NCBI GenBank assembly: GCA_964415045.1
Contig: CAYPZL010000223.1
Coordinates: 1-8,146 of the forward strand
Length of the DNA stretch: 8,146 nt
Source: CAYPZL01 sp964415045
GTDB lineage: Bacteria > Planctomycetota > Phycisphaerae > Sedimentisphaerales > Anaerobacaceae
Direction of reading: 5' to 3'
Made by a program: the position numbers and the translations under genes
Notes under the pieces: model-generated
What the model was told of the DNA's origin: nothing
Databases searched by the model: none
Seen by the model: only the letters and a program-made list of their open reading frames with translations
Part shown: positions 1 to 5,594 of the stretch, piece after piece
Position numbering within the stretch: position 1 is the stretch's first letter
How the letters are laid out: each line of letters starts with the position of its first letter

Positions 1-91
1 AGATTTTTCCTCCCTAAAGTAAGCCTAATCTCCATTTTGCAAAAGTTCAGTTGAGTAATGGCAGCCTGTGCACGGAGACGAGTAAGAGCAA
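1..91. other. Leader upstream of accC, no gene visible
   Basis: All three forward frames hit stops early (frame 1 at 52-54, frame 2 at 20-22, frame 3 at 15-17), so this does not look like the end of an upstream accB in the same operon, although accB often precedes accC. I see no convincing sigma70 promoter; TTGCAA at 37-42 has no -10 partner at normal spacing. The ribosome site is weak: GGAG at 74-77 lies 14 bases before the ATG, and a purine-rich TAAGAG lies at 83-88. Confidence 0.5.
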
Positions 92-1429
92 ATGCTTTCG
101 AGAGTTCTGATCGCCAACCGAGGTGAAATCGCCCTCCGCATCATTCGGGCCTGCCGGGAGCTCGACATCGAGACGGTGGCGGTCTATTCCGAAGCCGACA
201 GGGGCGCGTCGTACGTACAGTTTGCCGACGAATCGGTCTGCATCGGACCGCCCGACTGCAATCAGAGTTACCTCAATATCCCCCGTATCATCAGTGCCGC
301 CGAAATCACCAACGTCGACGCGATCCATCCGGGCTACGGATTCCTGGCCGAGAACATCAACTTCGCGGAGATCTGCCGCGACTGCGGCATCGTCTTCATC
401 GGTCCCCCCGTCGAGGCCATGCGTCTGCTGGGCGACAAGGTGGAGGCCCGCAAGCTGGCGCGAAAGGCGAAAGTCCCCACGGTTCCGGGTTCGGAAGGGA
501 CCATCCCCGATGAGACCGAGGCGCTCAAGCTTGCCAACGAGATCGGTTACCCCGTGATCATCAAGGCCGTGGCCGGAGGTGGCGGGCGCGGGATGCGCGT
601 CGTGCACAACGACATCAGTCTGCGCAGCGCCTACAGCGCCGCTCGGACCGAAGCGGAGGCCGCTTTCGGAGAGAGCAGCGTCTACATCGAGAAGTTCATC
701 ACCGAGCCCCGGCACGTGGAAGTCCAGGTCCTGGCCGACCGGGACGGCAACGCGCTGCACTTCTATGAGAGAGACTGCTCCATCCAGAGGCGTCATCAGA
801 AGATGATCGAGGAATCGCCCTGTCCGGCGCTGGAGGAACGGGACCGCCAGCGGCTGGCCGAGGCGGCGCTGCGGCTGATCAAGGACGCCAACTACGTCAG
901 TGCGGCCACGGTCGAGTTTCTCCTGGACAAGGACAAGAAGTTCTACTTCATCGAGGCCAACACGCGAATCCAGGTCGAACATCCCGTAACGGAGATGGTA
1001 ACGGGGCACGACCTCATCAAATGGCAGCTCAAGATCGCCAGCGGGCACACGCTGCGTCTGCGACAGAAGAACATCAAGCATCAGGGCGTGGCCATCGAAT
1101 GCCGAATCAACGCGGAGGACCCAGCCAACAATTTCGCGCCCTGTCCGGGCACCATCACCCGCTTCATCGCCCCCGGCGGGCCCGGCGTGCGAGTCGACAC
1201 CTACGTGCACCAGGGCTGGAAGATCACGCCCCACTACGACTCGATGATCGCCAAGGTGATCGTCCACCAAAGAACGCGCACCGAAGCCATCGCCACCATG
1301 AGACGGGCTCTCCAGGAGTTCGTGATCGAGCCCGTCAAGACCACCATCCCCGCCTGCCTGGACATCCTCTCGCACAACCTGTTCGTCAAGGGCAAGGTCG
1401 ATACCGGGTTCGTGGAACGAAACTTCTGA
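92..1429 (+). CDS. accC: Biotin carboxylase subunit of acetyl-CoA carboxylase
   Basis: This enzyme carboxylates biotin on the carrier protein AccB using ATP and bicarbonate, the first half of the acetyl-CoA carboxylase reaction that makes malonyl-CoA in the cytoplasm. The 445 residues match the usual stand-alone AccC length. The N-terminal domain opens with LIANRGEIALRII. The ATP-grasp part carries K116, K158 and the glycine-rich KAVAGGGGRGM loop (158-168), then H208 and K237. The catalytic stretch IEANTRIQVEHPVTE includes E275, E288, N290, R292, Q294 and E296, and R338 sits in ECRIN; from E275 on, these numbers coincide with E. coli AccC as I remember it. The residue before N290 is Ala where many bacterial AccC have Met. 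No biotinyl domain follows, so it is not a fused pyruvate or propionyl-CoA carboxylase chain, though a subunit role in another biotin carboxylase complex cannot be excluded. No accB, accA or accD is visible nearby. The gene is convergent with lysA. Confidence 0.95.
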   Translation: MLSRVLIANRGEIALRIIRACRELDIETVAVYSEADRGASYVQFADESVCIGPPDCNQSYLNIPRIISAAEITNVDAIHPGYGFLAENINFAEICRDCGIVFIGPPVEAMRLLGDKVEARKLARKAKVPTVPGSEGTIPDETEALKLANEIGYPVIIKAVAGGGGRGMRVVHNDISLRSAYSAARTEAEAAFGESSVYIEKFITEPRHVEVQVLADRDGNALHFYERDCSIQRRHQKMIEESPCPALEERDRQRLAEAALRLIKDANYVSAATVEFLLDKDKKFYFIEANTRIQVEHPVTEMVTGHDLIKWQLKIASGHTLRLRQKNIKHQGVAIECRINAEDPANNFAPCPGTITRFIAPGGPGVRVDTYVHQGWKITPHYDSMIAKVIVHQRTRTEAIATMRRALQEFVIEPVKTTIPACLDILSHNLFVKGKVDTGFVERNF

Positions 1430-1600
1430 CCGCAGCCCCGCCCTGCGACCGGGCAGACGCGCACTATCGCTTCGTCGCTTGTCATATGATGATTGTCATC
1501 CTGAGCCAAAGCGAAGGATCTCGCCGGCGTACGTCCCTTCCCGTGCGATGCAGGCTTGTCTTTCTCGGCCCGGACGCTTCACTTCGTTCAGCAGAACAAC
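1430..1600. other. Intergenic gap between convergent accC and lysA
   Basis: This gap separates two genes whose 3' ends face each other. I found no gene and no good rho-independent terminator for either. The only hairpin near the accC end is a four-base GCCC/GGGC stem with no T-run. The right half holds a degenerate repeat, listed separately. A perfect 12-base palindrome, TGCTCCGGAGCA, lies just inside the lysA end at 1605-1616 but has no T-tract. Confidence 0.5.
1495..1591. repeat. Degenerate interspersed inverted-repeat element
   Basis: The left end reads GTCATCCTGAGC followed by CAAAGCGAAGGATC (1495-1520), and the right end contains CTTCACTTCGTTCAG (1577-1591). The reverse complement of the right end aligns with CTGAGCCAAAGCGAAG of the left end at about 12 of 15 positions with one gap, so the two ends form an imperfect inverted repeat of about 97 bases overall. 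The left end closely resembles the GTCATCCTGAGCGAAGCGAAGGATC intergenic repeat I recall from many environmental genomes. The match is from memory, not a search. The position between convergent genes is typical for such elements. Confidence 0.5.
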
Positions 1601-2890
1601 TTACTGCTCCGGAGCAATCAAATCTTCATAGGTTTCGCGTCTGCGAATCACCCGGAACTGATCGCCCTCCACGAGAACCTCCGGCGCGCGACATCGCCCG
1701 TTGTAATTGCTGCTCATCGTGGCCCCGTACGCGCCGGCGGTGAAGACCGCCATCAGATCGCCGCGCCGGACCGGAGGTATCGCCCGGTCTTTGGCGAAAA
1801 AGTCCGCGCCCTCGCAGATGGGGCCGACGACATCAACCACTTCACAGCCGTTCAGGTTCAGGTCGCTGCTGCGCGTCGGCGGCACCCACTGCGATGCCAC
1901 GTCCGTCGGCCAGATGAAATGGAACGCGTCGTACAGCGACGGACGAATCAGATCGTTCATCCCGGCGTCCACGATGGCGAACTTCTTGCTGCCTCCCTGC
2001 TTCGTGTAGAGCGTGCGCGTCAGAAGAATGCCCGCGTTGGCACAAATGCTCTTGCCGGGCTCCAGGATGAGCTTCAGACCTTTGTCCTTCAGCAACGGCA
2101 CGATACCGGCAGCGTACTCGGCCGCACCGGGAACCGTGTCCGTTTCGTAATCGGCGCCGTAGCCGCCACCCAAATCCAGCGCGGAAATCGCGTGGCCACG
2201 CTCGCGCAGCCGTTCGATCAACGTCAGAATCTTCTCGACCGCCTCGACGTAGGGAGTGATGGTCTTGCCGCCCGTGCCTAAATGAACGTGAACGGCGCAA
2301 AGGTCCACCGCGCTGTTGTCGCCATATCGATCGAAGACCTGGATCGCCCTTTCGATATCCACGCCGAACTTCGTTTCCTTCTTTCCCGTGGTGAGAAAGG
2401 CGTGGGCGCCGTACTCGATGTCGGGATTCACGCGCAGCGCCGCCCGGGGCGCTGCCTTCGTGGCCGGGGCGATCTGCTGCGCCAGGCAAATCAGGTTTTC
2501 CAGCTCCTGTTCCGATTCCACGTTGAAGTATCCGATGCCGGCGTTCAGCGCGTCGAGAATCTCGGCGTCGGTCTTTCCCACGCCGGCGTAGACGATCCGG
2601 GAAGGATCGGCGCCGGCCCGCAGCGCCCGGTACAGCTCCCCGCCGCTGACGATGTCGAACCCGCTGCCTTCGCCGGCCAAAAACCGGAGGATATTCACGT
2701 TCCCGCACGCCTTCACGGAAAAGCAGATCACCGTCTCCAGCTCTTTATAGGCCTCCTGTATCTTGTGCAGATGGTCCGCCAGAGTGGCCTTGCTGTAAAT
2801 ATAGGCGGGCGTGCCGACCTCCGAGGCGATGCGCTCGACGTCCACCTCTTCAACCCACAACCGGCCTTCGCGATAACGGAAGAAATCCAT
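1601..2890 (-). CDS. lysA: Diaminopimelate decarboxylase
   Basis: This PLP enzyme decarboxylates meso-diaminopimelate to L-lysine, the last step of bacterial lysine synthesis, in the cytoplasm. With the start at 2890 the protein has 429 residues, normal for the fold III decarboxylase family. The alanine-racemase-like barrel carries the PLP lysine K60 in FSVKACGN, SGGEL (82-86), HVHLGTGG (201-208), the phosphate-binding LDLGGGYG (238-245) and EPGKSICANAG (277-287). The C-terminal barrel has VDAGMNDLIRPSLYDAFH (307-324), GPICEGAD (356-363) with active-site Cys359, and FTAGAYGATMSSNYNG (383-398). The usual CES is CEG here. An upstream in-frame ATG at 3097 would add 69 residues, but that stretch lacks family similarity and includes the promoter and part of the neighbouring terminator. 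The ATG at 2890 has AGGAG ten bases upstream and begins the typical N-terminus. The gene appears monocistronic. Confidence 0.95.
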   Translation of the reverse strand: MDFFRYREGRLWVEEVDVERIASEVGTPAYIYSKATLADHLHKIQEAYKELETVICFSVKACGNVNILRFLAGEGSGFDIVSGGELYRALRAGADPSRIVYAGVGKTDAEILDALNAGIGYFNVESEQELENLICLAQQIAPATKAAPRAALRVNPDIEYGAHAFLTTGKKETKFGVDIERAIQVFDRYGDNSAVDLCAVHVHLGTGGKTITPYVEAVEKILTLIERLRERGHAISALDLGGGYGADYETDTVPGAAEYAAGIVPLLKDKGLKLILEPGKSICANAGILLTRTLYTKQGGSKKFAIVDAGMNDLIRPSLYDAFHFIWPTDVASQWVPPTRSSDLNLNGCEVVDVVGPICEGADFFAKDRAIPPVRRGDLMAVFTAGAYGATMSSNYNGRCRAPEVLVEGDQFRVIRRRETYEDLIAPEQ

Positions 2891-2961
2891 CGAATCATTT
2901 CTCCTACCGTGGCGTTGCTCAACCGTGTGCCGCGCTGCGACGGGCAGCGAGGCAGCGAAAC

Positions 2962-2989
2962 AGTATAGGCCCATACGCAGGAATTTCAA
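2962..2989 (-). promoter_or_regulatory. Sigma70-type promoter for lysA
   Basis: On the minus strand TTGAAA (2984-2989) and TATACT (2962-2967) are separated by 16 bases, each five of six to consensus. The predicted start is near 2955, giving a leader of about 65 bases before the lysA ATG at 2890. That leader is too short for a lysine riboswitch. The site lies inside the longer open frame that would extend lysA, which supports the downstream start. Confidence 0.7.
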
Positions 2990-3058
2990 GAAACCTGGAT
3001 GAAAGTCCGCTCGGAAGGGTCTCGCCCACCCTTTTCGGGGCCGCCATGGCCCTAAATG

Positions 3059-3099
3059 AAAAAATGGAAGGTTTCCCTCTCTCGGAGAACCTTCCATTT
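3059..3099 (-). terminator. Rho-independent terminator of the Lys-rich mini-gene
   Basis: A perfect 12-base stem pairs 3062-3073 with 3088-3099 around a 14-base loop. Read leftward, the stem runs into six T residues (3064 down to 3059). On the plus strand the right arm is followed by TTTCCTC, so termination of rightward transcripts would be weak. It ends transcription from the lysine-rich gene about 145 bases after its stop codon and insulates the lysA promoter at 2962-2989. Confidence 0.8.
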
Positions 3100-3243
3100 C
3101 CTCAAAGCCTGCTGCAATGAATGCAATCGTAAGCGAACTTGCCGGGCTTGGATATCCACGCCGGCGAAGCTCGGTGATCGGCTCAACTCAACGACCACGT
3201 CCGGGCCGATGCGTTCGAGCAGGCTACCGACGAAGCGCCGGCG

Positions 3244-3393
3244 CTATTTTTTCTTCTTTACCGTTTTCTTCTTCGCGGCTTTCTTCTTCGTGGTCTTCTT
3301 CTTGGCTTTCTTCTTTGTCGCTTTCTTCTTCGTGGCTTTCTTCTTTGTCGCTTTCTTCTTCGTGACTTTCTTCTTTGCTTTCTTTTTGGCCAT
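3244..3393 (-). CDS. Lysine-rich histone H1-like small basic protein
   Basis: The 49-residue product starts MAKKKAKKKV and continues as pentads of the type TKKKA, AKKKT and TKKKA, ending TVKKKK before TAG at 3246-3244. About 60 percent of residues are Lys, the rest nearly all Ala, Thr and Val, with no acidic residue. Such sequences resemble the C-terminal tail of histone H1 and the small nucleoid-associated proteins of chlamydiae and planctomycetes, so binding to DNA or RNA through charge is the likely role; that is inference from composition. The start is firm: AAGGAG sits seven bases before the ATG. A longer frame over the same bases (3224-3418) gives a Glu/Lys-rich shadow without that ribosome site and should be ignored. 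The codons form 15-base repeats with an exact 30-base duplication (3305-3334 and 3335-3364). It has its own terminator and a possible promoter at 3455-3483. The function of the specific protein is not known to me. Confidence 0.82.
   Translation of the reverse strand: MAKKKAKKKVTKKKATKKKATKKKATKKKAKKKTTKKKAAKKKTVKKKK
3305..3364. repeat. Exact 30-bp tandem duplication of 15-bp units
   Basis: Four 15-base units of the form GCTTTCTTCTTYGTS run from 3305 to 3364. They alternate between a TGTC and a CGTG ending, so the segment is also two exact 30-base copies (3305-3334, 3335-3364). More diverged units continue on both sides through the coding region. On the minus strand each unit encodes a Lys-Lys-Lys pentad. 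The exact identity suggests recent slippage or unequal exchange, so copy number may vary between strains. Confidence 0.9.
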
Positions 3394-3454
3394 TACTCTT
3401 CTCCTTCAAGCTGACCACTAAACGATGCTTTCTGTATTTACTTTACTGGATAAC

Positions 3455-3483
3455 GCTAAAATTGACGATCCATCCATTGTCAA
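3455..3483 (-). promoter_or_regulatory. Possible promoter for the Lys-rich gene
   Basis: On the minus strand a perfect -35 hexamer TTGACA lies at 3478-3483, and 17 bases downstream is TTTAGC at 3455-3460, which matches only three of six -10 positions. Transcription would start near 3448, leaving a leader of about 55 bases before the ATG at 3393. The -35 and spacing are good and the -10 is poor, so this is a tentative call. Confidence 0.4.
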
Positions 3484-3630
3484 CACCATAATAACTGGTC
3501 ATTACAATGGTTATGTTCTTTATCGTCCAGATATTTACAAATACTTCATAAAATTTTTCTCGGCCCTTGTTCGTCACAGTAGCGCGCCCGTTGTGACAGG
3601 CCGTACAACGCGGCGATGCGATGTACGTTT

Positions 3631-3660
3631 CGTCGCGTGACGTCGCGTGACGTCACGTGA
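3631..3660. repeat. Three tandem 10-bp repeats CGTCRCGTGA
   Basis: The units are CGTCGCGTGA (3631-3640), CGTCGCGTGA (3641-3650) and CGTCACGTGA (3651-3660), directly abutting. Each contains a near-palindrome of the form GTCRCGTGA. The third creates the perfect palindromes TGACGTCA (3648-3655) and TCACGTGA (3653-3660). A period of ten bases would place sites on one face of the helix, as in an operator cluster; function is unknown. Confidence 0.75.
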
Positions 3661-3793
3661 TAACGCGCAGGCACCGACCACTTCGTTCCGTGCCAATACG
3701 CACCGTGTACGTCTTTCGTTGGATTTGCCGTCGCAAACACTGGCACCAACGAACCCCGGTGACAATGTCTCTCCAACGGCACGAAAGTATCAC
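3657..3793. repeat. Nested inverted repeat, possible structured RNA or cruciform
   Basis: Five pairs of arms nest in the correct order: GTGATA (3657-3662) with TATCAC (3788-3793), CGTGCC (3689-3694) with GGCACG (3778-3783), CACCG (3701-3705) with CGGTG (3757-3761), TTCGTTGG (3715-3722) with CCAACGAA (3746-3753), and TGCC (3726-3729) with GGCA (3742-3745). This gives about 29 base pairs with internal loops. An alternative inner hairpin is TTTGC with GCAAA. No T-tract follows on either strand, so it is not a standard terminator. It could be a leader element of nadD, a small RNA or a decayed miniature element. Confidence 0.45.
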
Positions 3794-3922
3794 AAGAACA
3801 CTGAAGCCACTTGACTTCCCGGGCCAAACAATGTTTCTTGATCTCTGGTTGGAATTGCAGATTTTTTGCGATCGCCGCGTGGAACGAAAGAAAAGAACGC
3901 ACAATTTACTTGTTAGTTGTTG

Positions 3923-4561
3923 ATGACTCCAAGCACAATCGCATTGTTCGGCGGCACGTTCGATCCCATTCACCTGGGGCATGCCACGGTGGCTGAAGCC
4001 GCGGCGCAGCAAATCGAAGTAGAGAAAGTCATCTTCGTCCCGGCCAAGTGTTCGCCTTTGAAGGGATTCGCGCCGCACGCCGGCGACGCCGATCGACTGC
4101 GCATGATCGAGTTGACCATCGCGGACCACGAAACGTTTCTCGTGAGCGACTGCGAGCTGCATCGCCCCGCTCCCAGTTACACGCTCGAAACGGTGCGCCA
4201 ATTCAAGAAGAAGTATGGACCGGAAACGACCGTTCACTGGCTGCTCGGCGCCGACAGCATCAACGATCTGGTCCACTGGTACGGGATCGAGGCGCTCATC
4301 GACGAATGTACCGTTACGACCATGCAGCGAGCCGGCTATCGAACGCCCGATTTCGATCGATTCGAGTCCGTATGGGGAGCCGAGCGCGTCGACAAGCTCA
4401 AACGCAACGTCGTGCAGACCCCCCTTCTCGATATCAGCAGCACGGAGATACGAAAGCGGTTGCAGGCCGGGGCAGACGTGGCGGGGATGCTCCATCCCGA
4501 CGTAATCAAATACATCAAAGAACGCGGCCTCTACCGCGACCCCCCCGCAGAAACGGGATGA
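3923..4561 (+). CDS. nadD: Nicotinate-nucleotide adenylyltransferase
   Basis: NadD transfers AMP from ATP to nicotinate mononucleotide to make deamido-NAD in the cytoplasm, the step before NAD synthetase. The 212-residue product has the usual family length. The nucleotidyltransferase signature GGTFDPIHLGH lies at 10-20, with the two catalytic histidines H17 and H20. SYTLETV (85-91), LLGADS (107-112) and W119 belong to the substrate site, and the second signature ISSTEIRKRL (171-180) is near the end. The start is not certain: the ATG at 3923 fits the family N-terminus, while an in-frame TTG two codons earlier (3917) is possible. Neither has a visible Shine-Dalgarno site. The gene stands alone, without the rsfS or obgE neighbours often seen beside nadD. 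It converges with hypB, 18 bases apart, with no clear terminator between. Confidence 0.94.
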   Translation: MTPSTIALFGGTFDPIHLGHATVAEAAAQQIEVEKVIFVPAKCSPLKGFAPHAGDADRLRMIELTIADHETFLVSDCELHRPAPSYTLETVRQFKKKYGPETTVHWLLGADSINDLVHWYGIEALIDECTVTTMQRAGYRTPDFDRFESVWGAERVDKLKRNVVQTPLLDISSTEIRKRLQAGADVAGMLHPDVIKYIKERGLYRDPPAETG

Positions 4562-4579
4562 CACAGACGAGACGCCGCC

Positions 4580-5245
4580 CTATCGCAACGAGCGCACCTG
4601 CGTCGTAAGCCAGTCGTACCAGTTCTGCATCCCTTCTCCGGTCCTGGCCGAGACGGGAAACACCACGATGTCCTTATTGAGCTTCCGCGCATCGGCCTGC
4701 GCCCGGTCGAGATCGAAATCGACGTGCGAACCGCCCGCGAGCAGGTCGATCTTGTTGATGAGCAGGACCTTCGATTTCGCAAAGATGGCAGGATACTTGA
4801 TGGGTTTGTCATCCCCCTCCGCCACGGAGAGCAAGACAACCTTCCCATTTTCACCCAGTTCGAAGGCGGAAGGACAAACCAAATTACCAACATTCTCGAT
4901 AAAAACCACATCCAGAGTATCGAGAGGCAGTTCTTCCAGAGCCTTGCCGACCTGTGCGGCCGACAGGTGGCATGCCCCTTCGGTGTTGATCTGAATCGCG
5001 GGCGCTTTCGTCGCGCGGATGCGCTCGGCGTCGATATCCGTCTGAATGTCCCCTTCAATCACGCCCATCCTGACGCTTTCGTTCAAATCGCTGATCGTTC
5101 GCACCAGCAGCGTCGTTTTGCCCGAGCCGGGAGAGGAGATCAGGTTCAAGCACAGCTTCTTACGATAGCGCAGAAGCTGACTGTTCTTCAAGGCATGCGC
5201 GTCATTAGCGCTAAGGACCCGCCGACCAACATCAATCTTGCTCAT
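4580..5245 (-). CDS. hypB: Hydrogenase nickel-incorporation GTPase HypB
   Basis: HypB is a SIMIBI-class GTPase that works with HypA to load nickel into the large subunit of [NiFe]-hydrogenase after the Fe(CN)2CO unit is in place. In the 221-residue product the P-loop is SPGSGKTT (38-45), switch residues lie in EGDIQTD (64-70), the G-domain metal site has ACHL (C92, H93) and C124 in GNLVCPS, and the base-recognition motif is NKID (164-167). The protein begins about ten residues before the conserved AND motif, so it lacks both the N-terminal CxxCGC site and the His-rich nickel-storage stretch of some HypB. Two adjacent ATGs exist at 5248 and 5245; AAGGA is seven bases from the second, so I prefer 5245, but the first or a TTG at 5263 is possible. 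It overlaps the end of hypA by 14 bases and is the last gene of the operon. Confidence 0.93.
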   Translation of the reverse strand: MSKIDVGRRVLSANDAHALKNSQLLRYRKKLCLNLISSPGSGKTTLLVRTISDLNESVRMGVIEGDIQTDIDAERIRATKAPAIQINTEGACHLSAAQVGKALEELPLDTLDVVFIENVGNLVCPSAFELGENGKVVLLSVAEGDDKPIKYPAIFAKSKVLLINKIDLLAGGSHVDFDLDRAQADARKLNKDIVVFPVSARTGEGMQNWYDWLTTQVRSLR

Positions 5246-5594
5246 CATCTGTTCCTTCTTCAAATTCGATCTCTTCCAGAATCAAAGGCGCGTCGGGAAG
5301 CAGCTCGAAGTCTTCGCCTTTGCAGTGCGGACACCGCACATCGGACATCTCCACGGCAAAAGTGCGTTCACAACTGCGACACTTTGCCTGCAGCGTTTTG
5401 TGCTCGATCTCCAGTTTCATTCCTTCGCACGGCGTCCCGGCGGCAACGGCGTCGAACGCGAACGAGAGCACTTCGTCGTTGACCGCGTTGAGCTCGCCGC
5501 AGCTCATCTTCGCCCGAGCGGGTTTGGCGCGCCGCTTCTCAGCTTCCTGCACGATCGCCTCCACCAGGCTCTGCGCTATGGTCGTCTCGTGCAT
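5232..5594 (-). CDS. hypA: Hydrogenase nickel chaperone HypA
   Basis: HypA binds nickel and hands it to the hydrogenase large subunit together with HypB. The 120-residue product matches the family size. It starts MHETTIAQSL, with the nickel ligand His2 and Glu3, and carries the structural zinc site as two CxxC pairs, C72-C75 (CRSC) and C88-C91 (CPHC). The C-terminus is acidic. The open frame extends 54 codons upstream to 5756, but that part is an out-of-frame reading of hypE; the true start is the ATG at 5594, whose A is also the last base of the hypE TGA stop, giving a one-base overlap. This coupling suggests translation by reinitiation after hypE. The same fold also serves urease in some bacteria, but the neighbours point to hydrogenase. 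Confidence 0.93.
   Translation of the reverse strand: MHETTIAQSLVEAIVQEAEKRRAKPARAKMSCGELNAVNDEVLSFAFDAVAAGTPCEGMKLEIEHKTLQAKCRSCERTFAVEMSDVRCPHCKGEDFELLPDAPLILEEIEFEEGTDDEQD

Larger units (their letters stand above)
3394..3922. other. 529-base gap with no convincing gene
   Basis: This stretch lies between the divergently transcribed Lys-rich gene and nadD. The left part (about 3421-3560) is AT-rich in contrast to the rest of the window; the right part is nearer average. Open frames of 60 to 118 codons exist here, for example 3425-3640 forward and 3546-3902 reverse, but they have no ribosome sites or recognisable motifs and I do not call them. The gap holds a candidate leftward promoter, a triple 10-base repeat and a nested inverted repeat, listed separately. 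There is also a small hairpin with CGTTGT at 3589-3594 and ACAACG at 3605-3610. No clear promoter for nadD could be identified. Confidence 0.5.

Noticed and set aside
47..1375. 442-codon reverse open frame covering accC
   Set aside because: Antisense shadow of a GC-rich gene whose own forward product has every biotin carboxylase motif; the reverse translation shows no recognisable motif.
2890..2955. Lysine riboswitch before lysA
   Set aside because: The predicted leader is only about 65 bases, far shorter than the L-box aptamer, and has no matching structure.
1556..2968. Forward open frames of 241 and 228 codons over lysA
   Set aside because: Antisense shadows of lysA, which carries all PLP-site motifs.
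3305..3364. Possible CRISPR array or minisatellite of regulatory type
   Set aside because: The units abut with no unique spacers and keep a coding frame of Lys pentads, so they are coding repeats.
3224..3418. 64-codon reverse frame rich in Glu, Lys and Ser
   Set aside because: Out-of-frame reading of the Lys-rich gene; no Shine-Dalgarno site at its start, whereas the 3393 start has AAGGAG at ideal spacing.
3056..3421. 121-codon forward frame with a long Phe-rich hydrophobic stretch, resembling a membrane protein
   Set aside because: The FFF pattern is the reverse complement of Lys codons in the minus-strand gene; there is no forward ribosome site.
3425..3640. 71-codon forward frame in the AT-rich gap
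   Set aside because: No ribosome site, no recognisable motif, and it runs into the tandem repeat; treated as chance.
3546..3902. 118-codon reverse frame upstream of nadD
   Set aside because: It passes through the tandem and nested repeats, has no ribosome site and no family resemblance.
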